In this document: piece after piece, positions 8,685-17,967 of the stretch
Position numbering within the stretch: position 1 is the first letter of the stretch
Layout: each line of letters starts with the position of its first letter
Assembly (NCBI RefSeq): GCF_050859025.1
Contig: NZ_CP138200.1
Coordinates: forward strand, 4,216,001-4,280,000
Length of the DNA: 64,000 nucleotides
Direction of reading: 5' to 3'
Source of the DNA: Wukongibacter sp050859025
GTDB taxonomy: Bacteria; Bacillota; Clostridia; Peptostreptococcales; Caminicellaceae
Notes under the pieces: model-generated
Told to the model about the DNA's origin: nothing
Database searches by the model: none
What the model saw: the letters and a program-made list of their open reading frames with translations, nothing else
Translations under genes and position numbers: made by a program

Positions 8685-9085
8685 ATTTCTTTTATAGCTT
8701 TTTCAATAATGTTCTTTTCATCATAATATTTTGCCATTCCTTTGACTCTATCTATATGAATAAATCTAGCATCTATAAATCCCTCTTCTTTTTGAGGATT
8801 ACAAGCCATACTTCTAGCCTTCATTAGATACCAATGTACTGTTTTATTTACTATCTCATTATTTTTCCAGCTATTTTTAAATGAATATTGAATCTTTCCT
8901 ATATATTTAATAGCGTCAGCTTTAACTCCGCCTTCTTCAAAAACTTCCCTTATAGAAGTATCCTTCGTATTTTCATTTTCTTCAATCTTACCCTTTGGCA
9001 ATACCCAATCACCATTATATTTTTTAAGAAGTAAAATAGCATTACCAAAATAAACTACTCCACCTGCACTAATTTCTTCTCTCAA
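8663..9085 (-). CDS. Nudix hydrolase (YvcI-like position)
   Basis: A 140-residue Nudix protein with a full Nudix box: GKIEENENTKDTSIREVFEEGGV region, including REVFEE with the metal-binding glutamates. LPKGKIEE fits enzymes that act on nucleotide or dinucleoside polyphosphates, but the substrate cannot be read from sequence. The TTG at 9085 is taken as start because AAGGAG lies 8 nt upstream. The GTG 9 nt further up overlaps that site. It stands alone between the whiA and yvcK parts of the locus, where Bacillus also has a Nudix gene (yvcI). Confidence 0.85.
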   Translation of the reverse strand: MREEISAGGVVYFGNAILLLKKYNGDWVLPKGKIEENENTKDTSIREVFEEGGVKADAIKYIGKIQYSFKNSWKNNEIVNKTVHWYLMKARSMACNPQKEEGFIDARFIHIDRVKGMAKYYDEKNIIEKAIKEIRKIETS

Positions 9086-9199
9086 TTGTTCCACTCCTTA
9101 TGCTAAAAACTACTATAAGCTAAAATGTATATTAATTATTGTAATTTCACCTTCTTATACTATAATATATTAAAAAATCATGTCTTTCGGAACAATTTA

Positions 9200-9302
9200 T
9201 TATAGATAACCAACTTCTATGTAAAAAATATTCATTAAAAAAGTGTTGAAGCTTTCATTACTTCCTGCTGAATATTTCTAATTTTAAGGTTGGATATCTA
9301 TA
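9200..9302. repeat. Short interspersed palindromic element, family 3 (inverse orientation)
   Basis: The ends TATAGATAACCAACTTC and AAGGTTGGATATCTATA are inverted repeats. Read on the minus strand it aligns with the elements at 21222 and 52100 (shared AGTAATGAAAGCTTC-like core and GGTTATCTATA end). Its right end abuts a family-1 element at 9301. Confidence 0.5.
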
Positions 9303-9404
9303 TAGGATTTACATAGTAAAACTTAAGTTATACATATTCAAATCTTTAGTTCTTCTAGGTGTTTTGGATAGATATAAATTAGTAGTTTTACTGAAATTTC
9401 TATA
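9301..9404. repeat. Palindromic short element, family 1
   Basis: It begins TATAGGATTTACATAGTAAA and ends TACTGAAATTTCTATA. The inner arms TAAGTTATACATATTC and GATATAAATTAG pair. It closely matches the copies at 26634 and 51212. Confidence 0.65.
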
Positions 9405-9654
9405 TTTAGACTATCCATAGAAAGTTTGAAAGAATGCAAGTAGGTTTTGTTTCTAAGGCAATTGTCAATTTTTAATAGCTACCCAGAATTTGATAAATGA
9501 CTTAAAAACAAAATTGTATCAAAATCTTTAACCTTATATGAATAATCTGGGTATTAATAGTATACCATAATAAAGTTAACATAGTATGGTAATAATTTCA
9601 ATAATATTTTAATTTCTTAAAAAAAAGAAGATTCAGTTTTGTTAACCCAATCCT
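9405..9654. other. Gene-free region downstream of yvcK
   Basis: No gene seen. Another possible inverted element runs from about 9473 to 9562, with ends TAGCTACCCAGAATT and AATAATCTGGGTATTA. No second copy was noticed in this window, so it may be a simple hairpin or another mobile element. Confidence 0.35.
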
Positions 9655-10995
9655 CTAATTAATCAAACTCTTTGATTTTCTCATTATAGAGTTTAATTCC
9701 ATAAATCTTATCCTATCTTGACTATATTTTTTTTCTATAGCCATCTGTAATATATGTTCAGATAATTTTAAAGCATCGTGTCTCACGTAACCCTTCTTTA
9801 CCTCAATAAAATTCCTTTGAATAAGTTGAATCCCATGTTTTTTAAATATCTCTTTATCATCTTCCCTTATTTCAACAGCTGTAGCCCCTTCATCCTTATA
9901 TTTGAAATATATATCATCGGGCATTTTCTTGTTATTGGCATAAACATATTCAATAATATTTTCATTCGTATGCTCTAAAATAGTTTTTACGTGATCTCCT
10001 ACTGAATAGCCATCGGTTTCACCAGGCTGAGTCATAACATTAGACACATATACCTTAATAGCAGAAGATTGCTTTATCATTTTAGTAATATCTTCGACTA
10101 CTAAATTAGGTAAGATACTTGTATATAGGCTTCCAGGTCCAAGTATTATTATATCTGCATCTATTATTGATTCCTTTGCTTCTAATAATGGTTTAACTTT
10201 TTTAGGCTTTATAAATATACTTTCAATGGGACTTCCTAGTTCCTTAGATTTTACAGGTATCTTCGATTCACCCTTAACTATTACTCCATTTTCTAACTTT
10301 GCGTAAAGAGTCACATCTTCTATTGTAACAGGAAGAACTTTTCCAGCTACAGCAAAAATATCATTTATTCTCTTTATTGCCTCTTCGAAATTATGAGATA
10401 TACCATTCATTGCAGCTATTAAAAGATTTCCAAAGCTTTGACCCTTATAAATCCCTTCTTCAAATCTATATTGGAGAAGTTTTTCCATAATCGGTTCAGT
10501 ATCTGCTAAAGCTAGGATACAGTTTCTGATATCTCCTGGAGGAAGCATTCCTAAATCTTCTCTGAGTTTTCCAGAGCCTCCACCATCATCTGCTACTGTA
10601 ACAATAGCTGTTATGTTAGATGTAAATGTTTTGAGTCCTCTTAAGAGTACCGATAGTCCCGTTCCTCCTCCGATGACTACAACTTTTAGTCCTCTATCTA
10701 ATATGCTTTTATCAAATATATTATTATTTATATTTTTAGAAGTTCTAAAAAAGTATTTTGATGTAGAATTAGTCATAATCTTCGTTATTGTTCTTGTCAT
10801 ATTATAAATGGATGTAACTACAAATATGATGCCTAAAATAATAAGTATTAATCTATATTCAGCTTTTACTTCTTCAATAATTAGGTCTTCTAAGAATATA
10901 TTTATACCTACTGATGTTAAGATAATTCCAATTATGCCTAAAAAAATCCATCTTTTAACCTTTATACCTGGCTTTAGCCAGAAATAAATATTCAT
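9655..10995 (-). CDS. YvcK/CofD-like gluconeogenesis factor
   Basis: A 446-residue YvcK-family protein. Two membrane helices lie at about residues 17-35 and 46-62. The CofD-like domain starts with VVVIGGGTGLSVLLRGLK and contains VTVADDGGGSGKLREDLG and PPGDIRNCILALAD. In Bacillus YvcK is needed for growth on gluconeogenic carbon sources and for cell shape, and binds UDP-sugars. It is soluble there, so the N-terminal membrane anchor is a feature of the longer clostridial form. The AAGGAG site precedes the ATG. It lies 93 nt downstream of rapZ and is probably co-transcribed with it. Confidence 0.93.
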   Translation of the reverse strand: MNIYFWLKPGIKVKRWIFLGIIGIILTSVGINIFLEDLIIEEVKAEYRLILIILGIIFVVTSIYNMTRTITKIMTNSTSKYFFRTSKNINNNIFDKSILDRGLKVVVIGGGTGLSVLLRGLKTFTSNITAIVTVADDGGGSGKLREDLGMLPPGDIRNCILALADTEPIMEKLLQYRFEEGIYKGQSFGNLLIAAMNGISHNFEEAIKRINDIFAVAGKVLPVTIEDVTLYAKLENGVIVKGESKIPVKSKELGSPIESIFIKPKKVKPLLEAKESIIDADIIILGPGSLYTSILPNLVVEDITKMIKQSSAIKVYVSNVMTQPGETDGYSVGDHVKTILEHTNENIIEYVYANNKKMPDDIYFKYKDEGATAVEIREDDKEIFKKHGIQLIQRNFIEVKKGYVRHDALKLSEHILQMAIEKKYSQDRIRFMELNSIMRKSKSLIN

Positions 10996-11088
10996 TTCCC
11001 CCTTACTCCTTATCTATAGACAAACATATTAAACCACAAAGCCCTTATCAATTCTCCAAGAATGTTCATACTTTGAAGTCGTTTGCCT

Positions 11089-11940
11089 TTATTTAGGCGC
11101 ATCCCTATGATTTAACTTCACTCTTTGACCCTTCTCCCTTAAATATTCACTAAGTATATTCGCTACAGTTACAGATCTATGTTTTCCTCCTGTACACCCT
11201 ACGGCTATAACAAGCTCAAACTTACCTTCTCGCTCATAAAAAGGTATCAAAAAGTCTATAAGGTCATTCAATCTCTTTACAAACTCAATACTCTCTGGCC
11301 ATTTCATAACATACTCTCTTACACTTTTATCGTTTCCCGTAAATTCCTTCAATTCTGCAATATAATGGGGATTAGGTAAGAATCTCACATCGAAAACCAA
11401 ATCTGCATCAAGTGGAATTCCTTTTTTAAATCCAAATGATAAAATTGAAATCATAATATTATTAGATGTACCTTCAGCAAATATCTTTTTTATCTCTTCC
11501 TTAAGCTCACTAGGTATCATATTTGACGTATCTATTATTTTGTTAGCTCTAATTTTTAAATTTTCAAGCTTTTCCCTCTCAGCTTCTATTCCATCTATTA
11601 TTCTACCCTCACTGCTCAAAGGGTGTACTCTTCTAGTCTCTTTAAATCTTTTTATTAATGTTTCATCAGAAGCATCTAGGAATAATATGTCATATTTATA
11701 ACCTTTCCCCTTCAACTCATCTAAGCTTTCAAAAAGGTCATCAAAGAACTTACCTCCTCTTATATCTATGACTAATGCTATTTTTTGAATCTCTCCTTCA
11801 TTGGTAAAGCAAAGTTCAGCAAATTTGGTAATTAATACAGGAGGTAAATTATCTACACAATAGAATCCTAAATCCTCCATACACTTCATTGCCTGACTTT
11901 TTCCCGCACCAGATAACCCTGTAATTATAACAAATTTCAT
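11089..11940 (-). CDS. rapZ: RapZ/YvcJ nucleotide-binding protein
   Basis: A 283-residue P-loop protein: IITGLSGAGKSQAMKCMED at the N-terminus (Walker A), DIRGGKFFDDLFESL, VFDVRFLPNPHYI, and the C-terminal AVGCTGGKHRSVTVAN motif. In enterobacteria RapZ controls glmS small RNAs. In Firmicutes YvcJ binds and hydrolyses nucleotides and its physiological role is less clear. It lies 30 nt after the PHP gene and upstream of yvcK, the conserved order for the locus. Confidence 0.95.
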   Translation of the reverse strand: MKFVIITGLSGAGKSQAMKCMEDLGFYCVDNLPPVLITKFAELCFTNEGEIQKIALVIDIRGGKFFDDLFESLDELKGKGYKYDILFLDASDETLIKRFKETRRVHPLSSEGRIIDGIEAEREKLENLKIRANKIIDTSNMIPSELKEEIKKIFAEGTSNNIMISILSFGFKKGIPLDADLVFDVRFLPNPHYIAELKEFTGNDKSVREYVMKWPESIEFVKRLNDLIDFLIPFYEREGKFELVIAVGCTGGKHRSVTVANILSEYLREKGQRVKLNHRDAPK

Positions 11941-11970
11941 AGACCCACCTCATCATAAGTTCTAATTCTT

Positions 11971-12705
11971 TTATTCTTCAGCATTTATTATGCTATCTAC
12001 ACTCAAACCAGCTTGAAGGGCACGGTTTATCCCCTTTTCTACATTTCCAATATCCTCTGGTCTATGGGCATCACTATTTATAACAAATTTTGCACCCTCT
12101 TTCATTGCTACCTTAATATATTCTACAGTCAAATGCCCATGACTACTGTTTATTTCTAATGCTGTATCATTATTTACAGCAGCTTTTGCCACTTCCTTTG
12201 TATCAATAGATGCTTTTGCTCCTGGATGAGTTAAGATATCAATATCATACCTTGCTAAAGCTTCTATAACTGCCTTTGTGTTTATTACCCTTGATCTTCT
12301 TTCTACTGATGGTAAAAGAGAACCTAAAATATTATAAAGCTGCACCTTTGTTCCCTCTATTAGCTTATCGGGAATACTTCCAAAATGAAAACCCGCTAAT
12401 AAGATATCTAGCTCTTTTCTAATTTCTTCGTCAACATCAATCTTACCATCTGTACCAATAATATTTGCTTCTAAGCCAAATTTCACTTCAATATCTGGAT
12501 TGGTTCTATTTAATTCATCTATTTCTTTTCTCATTTTCTTTATGTTCTTTTTCTTTACTCCATATCCTATATGCTTTGGACCATGATCTGTTATAGCTAT
12601 TTCTCTAAGACCTTTCTTTTTTGCCGCTTCAACATTTTCTTCAATGGTTCCCTTTGCATCACCGCTATAAATGCTATGGGTATGGTAGTCCGCAAATATT
12701 TTCAT
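11971..12705 (-). CDS. PHP-family phosphoesterase (YcdX-like)
   Basis: A 244-residue PHP-domain metal hydrolase. Metal-ligand motifs visible are DYHTHSIYSGDAKGT near residue 4, AITDHGPKH, FGLEANI, LDILTHPGAK and FVINSDAHRPEDIG. The family includes phosphatases such as YcdX, but the substrate is unknown. The ATG at 12705 follows GGTGAT. The 8-residue longer form would start inside murB without a site. It lies 10 nt after murB in the murB-php-rapZ-yvcK run. Confidence 0.88.
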   Translation of the reverse strand: MKIFADYHTHSIYSGDAKGTIEENVEAAKKKGLREIAITDHGPKHIGYGVKKKNIKKMRKEIDELNRTNPDIEVKFGLEANIIGTDGKIDVDEEIRKELDILLAGFHFGSIPDKLIEGTKVQLYNILGSLLPSVERRSRVINTKAVIEALARYDIDILTHPGAKASIDTKEVAKAAVNNDTALEINSSHGHLTVEYIKVAMKEGAKFVINSDAHRPEDIGNVEKGINRALQAGLSVDSIINAEE

Positions 12706-12715
12706 GATATCACCA

Positions 12716-13630
12716 CTATTCTTCATCAATTATTTTTACTTCTGTTTCTAGCTCAACATCAAATTTATCCCTAACTACCTTTTGAACAAGTCTTATAAGA
12801 TCGTAAACTTCTTCAAAGGTAGCATTACCTAGATTAACAATAAAGCCACTGTGAAGATCAGATACTTGAGCATCACCTACTCTTACACCCTTCAATCCTG
12901 AATCCTCTATAAGCTTTCCAGCATAATACCCCACTGGTCTTCTAAACGTACTTCCAGCACTAGGTAAATGTAGAGGCTGCTTTGATGTTCTTTTTTGAGT
13001 CAATTCATCTGTTATACTCTTTATTTTTTCAAAATCACCCTTATTTAATTCTATTTGAACCTCTAAAACTATGTAGCCCTTTTCTTGTATGATACTTTTC
13101 CTGTAACCAAATTTTATCTCTTCTTTATTAAAATGTACTATATTGCCTTCATTGTCCAAGGCGGAAACTCTGGTAACAACATCCTTCATTTCTCCACCGT
13201 ATGCTCCAGCATTCATGGCTACAGCGCCACCCAAGGTTCCTGGTATTCCACTGGCAAATTCAAAGCCTTCTAAGCTTTCATTCATTATTATTTTGGATAA
13301 ACTAGAAAGTAATATACCAGCTTGTGCCCTCACAACATTCCCTTCAATTGCCACATCCTTAAAATTATCTGCAACTTTAATAACTACTCCTCTAATACCC
13401 TTATCACTTATTAATAGATTGCTTCCATTTCCTATAATATGATACTTTATGCTGTTTTTTCTGCAATATCCTACTACAAAAGCTATCTCTTCTATAGACT
13501 TAGGCAAGACTAGTATATCAGCTGGCCCACCGATCTTGAAAGATGTATGTTTTTTCATCATTTCATTTTTTAGCACATTTTCAGGATTAATGTTATTTGC
13601 AATGTCTATATATATTTTATTTATATCCAT
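12716..13630 (-). CDS. murB: UDP-N-acetylenolpyruvoylglucosamine reductase MurB
   Basis: A 304-residue FAD enzyme that reduces UDP-GlcNAc-enolpyruvate to UDP-MurNAc in peptidoglycan synthesis. FAD-binding motifs: TSFKIGGPADILVLP, GNGSNLLISDKGIRG, and ASGIPGTLGGAVAMNAGAYG. The catalytic serine region PSAGSTFRRP and the C-terminal ETEVKIIDEE are present; the length matches type II MurB. The ATG at 13630 has GGGAG 9 nt upstream; the TTG 15 nt earlier overlaps that site. It is the first gene of the php-rapZ-yvcK run. Confidence 0.96.
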   Translation of the reverse strand: MDINKIYIDIANNINPENVLKNEMMKKHTSFKIGGPADILVLPKSIEEIAFVVGYCRKNSIKYHIIGNGSNLLISDKGIRGVVIKVADNFKDVAIEGNVVRAQAGILLSSLSKIIMNESLEGFEFASGIPGTLGGAVAMNAGAYGGEMKDVVTRVSALDNEGNIVHFNKEEIKFGYRKSIIQEKGYIVLEVQIELNKGDFEKIKSITDELTQKRTSKQPLHLPSAGSTFRRPVGYYAGKLIEDSGLKGVRVGDAQVSDLHSGFIVNLGNATFEEVYDLIRLVQKVVRDKFDVELETEVKIIDEE

Positions 13631-13824
13631 AAATTCATCTCCCAACGATTTATTTAAATCAATCGAGTAAATTGCATAATTACTATCATAAAATTTTTTT
13701 ACTATTATATAGTCTTAAAATCCCTAAAGCAATACCACATTTATCATGCAATTTCCTCAGTCAAGATAAGTATACCTTTTTGATTTTGTAAAAACAAGGG
13801 GCTAGGTTTACTGCCAATAATAAA

Positions 13825-15174
13825 TCAACGTCCCAAGGAGAATGCTTTCTCTATTCTTTCCTTTGCATCTCTTATGGCCTCTTCAGCCGTCTTTTTACCC
13901 AACAAAGCCATTCTAATTTGAGTTTGTAATATGTCATCTACTTCTTTCCATTTAGGGTGAACTCCAATTGGTTTTGAATAGGATAGGCTCTTCTCTATAG
14001 TCGACATTATTTCATCGTTTTTATAGATTTCTTCCATATCCTTCCTTACTGGAAAAACTCCTTGTTTATTAAGCTCTTTTTGACCTTCATCATCGGTTAA
14101 GTGCTTAATAAACTTCATACACATTTCAACCTTTTTCTTATCATCTTGTTTAAATATTCCATAGGCAGTTACCGTATTACCAGAGGATATAGGTACACCT
14201 GCCTCTCCAATAGGAAAATTTGCAACTCCAAAATTAAATCCCTTTCCCATATTATTAAGTACTTTTAAGACATTTACAAAGGAGGATTTTCCAGGGTATA
14301 CAGCAACTTTTTTATCCACTGCAAAGCTTCTCCACGCTTCCATAGGAGTATTTGTTCCAAATTCTTCTGGAGTAACTTTGTGTACTAATTTTAAGTCTAC
14401 TAATTTTTTTAATCCAGAAACAGCTTCTTTTCCATAAAAGCTGTAATTACCCTTTTTATAGTCTACAATCCTTCCTCCATCACTTAGTATTATTCCCCAT
14501 GCATTGTATGTATTAGGCATTATATAAGAATTAAATCCAAAGATATCCACTTCTTTGTCTCCGTTACTATCGTAGGTTAAATCCTTTAATGCTTTTAAAA
14601 ATTCCTCATATGTCCAATTTCCACTTTCAGGCGGTTTAACACCTTTTTGATTGAATAAATCTAGATTCAAAAACAAACAGTAATTCTCCATCATGTATGG
14701 AACTCCCCATATCCTTTTATCATACTTTACAGCTGAAATAGCATTAGCTTTGTACTTATCAATCTCCTCCTGTGTCAAATATTCATCTAAAGGCTCCAAA
14801 GCCCCCTTTGCAATTATCTCAAGATTAGATCCAACAGGTGCTATATCAGGGCAAGAATTGCTCTTCAAAGCAGTATCTATTTTTATATGTCCAAAGTTAG
14901 AATCTAACGGTTTAAATTCAATATATACACCTGGATTTTTTCTTTCAAATTCTTTTATTTTCTTTGTAATCCATGAATATTTATATCCTGTAGTAATATC
15001 TAGCCTTGGATAGTCCCAAACTGTTATAATACCTTTCCACTCAATTTCTTTTACAAAAATTTTATCTACTAACTCATCAATTTTAGGTCTCATCATAAAG
15101 TGAGGAGCAAAAAGAATAAATACTATTAATGTTAAACAAAGAAAAAGGGTAAAAGGTCTGTACTTTATATTCAT
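13825..15174 (-). CDS. Orphan extracellular solute-binding protein, family 1 (sugar type)
   Basis: A 449-residue protein of the bacterial solute-binding family 1 (maltose-binding type). Visible are WDYPRLDITTGYKYSW, FERKNPGVYIEFKPLD, CPDIAPVGSNLEIIAKGALEPL, WGVPYMMENYCLFLNLDLF and AAEEAIRDAKERIEKAF-like C-terminal repeats. A hydrophobic N-terminus (FTLFLCLTLIVFILFA) has no lipobox cysteine after it, so it may be a membrane-anchored or uncleaved form. There is no permease or ATPase nearby, so its transporter must be elsewhere or it has a sensing role. AGGAGG lies 9 nt before the ATG. Confidence 0.82.
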   Translation of the reverse strand: MNIKYRPFTLFLCLTLIVFILFAPHFMMRPKIDELVDKIFVKEIEWKGIITVWDYPRLDITTGYKYSWITKKIKEFERKNPGVYIEFKPLDSNFGHIKIDTALKSNSCPDIAPVGSNLEIIAKGALEPLDEYLTQEEIDKYKANAISAVKYDKRIWGVPYMMENYCLFLNLDLFNQKGVKPPESGNWTYEEFLKALKDLTYDSNGDKEVDIFGFNSYIMPNTYNAWGIILSDGGRIVDYKKGNYSFYGKEAVSGLKKLVDLKLVHKVTPEEFGTNTPMEAWRSFAVDKKVAVYPGKSSFVNVLKVLNNMGKGFNFGVANFPIGEAGVPISSGNTVTAYGIFKQDDKKKVEMCMKFIKHLTDDEGQKELNKQGVFPVRKDMEEIYKNDEIMSTIEKSLSYSKPIGVHPKWKEVDDILQTQIRMALLGKKTAEEAIRDAKERIEKAFSLGR

Positions 15175-15343
15175 CGTCGGTACACCTCCTACCCTATATT
15201 TATTAACTTATTTCCATGTATATTACATTTTTAACTTAAGGTACATTTAAAAAATAAACAGGTTCTATTACTCATCCTTTTGATTTTTTTATCCTTACTT
15301 AGTCCCTTACATACAATCAGTATCAGCCCTACTCATTTATTTT

Positions 15344-16027
15344 TTATGTGCCTAATTCCATAACTACATAATCATGCTCAAGTAAATCTATATATAATAG
15401 TCTATTTCTAAGAAGTTCTCCCTTGTTAAGCAAAACCTTTAACGCTTCTGAAACTTCAATCGAGGCTATCAAAGCTGGGGTAAATGATGGATTACCAAGT
15501 TCACTTTCCAATCCACTTACATCTTTACTTGGATAAATTTTATCTAAGGTGTTTTCGCCTGGAAAAATTGTAGATACTTGGCCATACCATCCGGCTATGG
15601 CACCATGAATTAATGGTATATTTAATTTTGATGCAATATCTTGTAGAAGAAACCTAGTATTTATTCCATCCACTGCATCAATAATAAGGTCATGTCCCCT
15701 TAATACTTTGTCTGCATTTTCCCTTGAAATGCTTTCAATAATAGGAGTTACCTCAATTAATGGATTTACTTGCTTCATCCTCTTTTGTGCAGTAAGAGCC
15801 TTAGATTTCCCTATAGTTTCAATTTCTGAAAGTATCTGTCTATTAAGGTTAGTCTCATCGAAAAAATCGCCATCTATAGCAGTTATATGACCAATCCCTA
15901 GTCTGCCAAGGAATTCAATTATATATCCTCCCAGACCTCCACACCCCACTACACATACTTTAAATTTGGCAAGTCTTTCGTTTTCTTCTTTACTTAGCAT
16001 CTTCATATTTCTTATATACCTTTTCAT
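15344..16027 (-). CDS. ThiF/MoeB/HesA-family adenylyltransferase
   Basis: A 227-residue E1-like enzyme. ATP-binding VCVVGCGGLGGYIIEFLGR, DGDFFDETNLNRQIL with the adenylation arginine, and DAVDGINTRFLLQ are visible. By family it adenylates the C-terminal Gly-Gly of a sulfur-carrier protein such as MoaD or ThiS. It lacks the CxxC zinc pairs of full-length MoeB, like other short clostridial forms. It is the last gene of the tup-moe-moa run, 5 nt after the MOSC gene. No moaD or moaE is seen in this window, so the carrier partner must lie elsewhere. An alternative start 21 nt downstream is possible. Confidence 0.85.
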   Translation of the reverse strand: MKRYIRNMKMLSKEENERLAKFKVCVVGCGGLGGYIIEFLGRLGIGHITAIDGDFFDETNLNRQILSEIETIGKSKALTAQKRMKQVNPLIEVTPIIESISRENADKVLRGHDLIIDAVDGINTRFLLQDIASKLNIPLIHGAIAGWYGQVSTIFPGENTLDKIYPSKDVSGLESELGNPSFTPALIASIEVSEALKVLLNKGELLRNRLLYIDLLEHDYVVMELGT

Positions 16028-16032
16028 TTAAA

Positions 16033-16467
16033 CTAATTCACAACCTTTATCTCATCATCTACTTTTATTTTGCCACCCTTTAACACCTTAGTAAAGATTC
16101 CCTCCTTAGGCATTATACATTGTCCTATCTGCTGAAAGATAGCGCAGCCATCATGACATTCCTTCCCTATCTGAGTAACTTCATGAAGAGTATCCCCAAT
16201 TTGCAGTTTAGTTCCAACCGGTAGTTCATAGAGATCAATACCTTCCGTAGTAAGATTTTCAGCAAACTTACCGCTACATAGACCTTTTATTCCCATCTTC
16301 TTCATTTTATTTATACTTTCAACTCCAAGAAGACTTACCTGTCTATGCCATTTACCAGCATGGGCATCTCCTTCTAAACCATAGTCCTCTATAAAGTTTC
16401 CTTCAGGAATATTTTCCTTAGGTACGCCCTTAGTCTCACTTATACTTATTGCAATTACTTTTGCCAC
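16033..16467 (-). CDS. MOSC-domain protein
   Basis: A 144-residue stand-alone MOSC domain: GLEGDAHAGKWHRQVSLLG, FAENLTTEGIDL, VGTKLQIGDTLHEVTQIGKE, and the conserved cysteines in GKECHDGCAIFQ. MOSC domains are thought to bind sulfurated molybdenum or tungsten species and are linked to cofactor sulfuration. In clostridia MOSC is often fused to MogA; here it is separate. The GTG start follows GGGGAG by 7 nt. It lies 1 nt after moaC. Confidence 0.87.
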   Translation of the reverse strand: MAKVIAISISETKGVPKENIPEGNFIEDYGLEGDAHAGKWHRQVSLLGVESINKMKKMGIKGLCSGKFAENLTTEGIDLYELPVGTKLQIGDTLHEVTQIGKECHDGCAIFQQIGQCIMPKEGIFTKVLKGGKIKVDDEIKVVN

Positions 16468-16468
16468 T

Positions 16469-16951
16469 TTAAAACTCCCCTTCCCTTATATATTCACCAG
16501 ATTTACCACCTGTTTTTCTGACAAGCCTTATATTCTCTATAACCATATTCTTATCAACAGCCTTACACATATCATAAATAGTTAGAGCAGTTATTGACAC
16601 AGAATTTAATGCCTCCATTTCAATCCCTGTTTTACCAATAGTTTTAACCTCTGACTCAATATGAATTGAATTATTTTCTTCATCAATTTCAAACCTTATA
16701 TCGGCACCGGTAATAAATATATTATGACACATAGGTATCACTTCACTAGTCCTTTTAGCACCCATTATCCCAGCAACCTGAGCAACCGATAGAACATCCC
16801 CCTTTTTCATTTGCCCCTCACTAATCATTTTTAAGGTATTAACATTCATCCTTATAGTACCTCTAGCAATAGCAATTCTCTTTGTATCGTTTTTATCTCC
16901 AACCTCAACCATTTTGGCCTTTCCGTTTTCATTAAAGTGTGTAAACTCCAT
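16469..16951 (-). CDS. moaC: Cyclic pyranopterin monophosphate synthase MoaC
   Basis: A 160-residue MoaC, which converts the MoaA product to cyclic pyranopterin monophosphate in Moco synthesis. Conserved ARGTIRMN, KGDVLSVAQVAGIMGAKR, PMCHNI, and GIEMEALNSVSITALTIYDMCK are present, as is the C-terminal KTGGKSGEY. Its AGGAGG lies within the last codons of moaA, one base separating the genes, so translation is probably coupled. Confidence 0.96.
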   Translation of the reverse strand: MEFTHFNENGKAKMVEVGDKNDTKRIAIARGTIRMNVNTLKMISEGQMKKGDVLSVAQVAGIMGAKRTSEVIPMCHNIFITGADIRFEIDEENNSIHIESEVKTIGKTGIEMEALNSVSITALTIYDMCKAVDKNMVIENIRLVRKTGGKSGEYIREGEF

Positions 16952-16952
16952 A

Positions 16953-17915
16953 CTAGCCTCCTATTTGATACATATTTCTTATTACTGGTTCATATTCTAA
17001 ATCGTTTATTGTATGCTCCTTAGGTTTGGACTCAATAGCTAGCTTTAAAATATCAGAAAGCTTAATGCTCTCTTCTAGTAAGCTTCTTATGTTAATTTCA
17101 TAATTTGAATGAAGACATGGTTTAATTTTTCCATCGGCAGTAACTCTAATTCTATTGCAGCTTGAACAAAAATGATTGCTAATAGGATTTATCAGGCCTA
17201 CTCGACCCTTACCATTAGGCAATTTATAATATTTAGCTGGACTTCCTTTATCATCCTTACATAATGGCATAAGCTCAGGAAATCTATCTAAAATAGTAGT
17301 GTTTGGTATAAAATTCTCCTTAGCCCATGTACTTGCTTGTCCTAAAGGCATAAGCTCTATAAACCTTACATCTATATTTTCCTTCATAGTTAAATTTACA
17401 AAGTCATTAATCTCATCGTCATTAAAACCACCCATTAGAACAGTATTAAGTTTAATAGGAGCTAGACCAACCTTTCTGGCCTCCTTAACTCCCTCTAAAA
17501 CGTCTTCTATATTGCCGCATCTAGTTATCTTTTCATATTTTTCTTTATCAAAGGTATCAATGCTTATATTTACTCTATTTAAACCTGCATCTTTGAGAGC
17601 CCTTGCATACTTCTTTAATAGGATACCATTTGTAGTCATTGCTATATCCTTAATTTCCTTAATACGAGAAATCTTTTCTACAAGTTCTATTATCCCTCTT
17701 CTAATTAAGGGCTCTCCTCCAGTGATTCTTACCTTATCAATTCCTATTTTAGCACTCTCTCGTACTATATCTTCTATTTCTTCTATCCTTAAAATATCCT
17801 TATGGTCTTTTTTACAAAGCCCATCTTCTGGCATACAGTATCTACATCTCAAATTGCATAAATCCGTTACAGAGATTCTGAGATAGTTTATTTTTCTTCC
17901 TATGCTATCTAACAT
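16953..17915 (-). CDS. moaA: GTP 3',8-cyclase MoaA
   Basis: A 320-residue radical-SAM enzyme for the first step of molybdenum/tungsten cofactor synthesis from GTP. The N-terminal cluster motif is CNLRCRYCMPEDG. The C-terminal cluster is in HFCSSCNRIRVTADGKIKPCL. The chain ends in Gly-Gly (MYQIGG), as required for MoaA activity. It lies 52 nt after the moeA fusion gene and overlaps the moaC binding site. Expression should follow the riboswitch at 23942-24039 if the whole run is one transcript. Confidence 0.97.
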   Translation of the reverse strand: MLDSIGRKINYLRISVTDLCNLRCRYCMPEDGLCKKDHKDILRIEEIEDIVRESAKIGIDKVRITGGEPLIRRGIIELVEKISRIKEIKDIAMTTNGILLKKYARALKDAGLNRVNISIDTFDKEKYEKITRCGNIEDVLEGVKEARKVGLAPIKLNTVLMGGFNDDEINDFVNLTMKENIDVRFIELMPLGQASTWAKENFIPNTTILDRFPELMPLCKDDKGSPAKYYKLPNGKGRVGLINPISNHFCSSCNRIRVTADGKIKPCLHSNYEINIRSLLEESIKLSDILKLAIESKPKEHTINDLEYEPVIRNMYQIGG

Positions 17916-17967
17916 GTCAGTACTTCCTTCCTTCGAGGTTATAATTAGGTCAACAATTTCCTATACT

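Noticed and set aside
17299..17886. A 195-codon plus-strand ORF inside moaA
   Set aside because: Antisense to the radical-SAM motifs of MoaA; composition follows the real gene.
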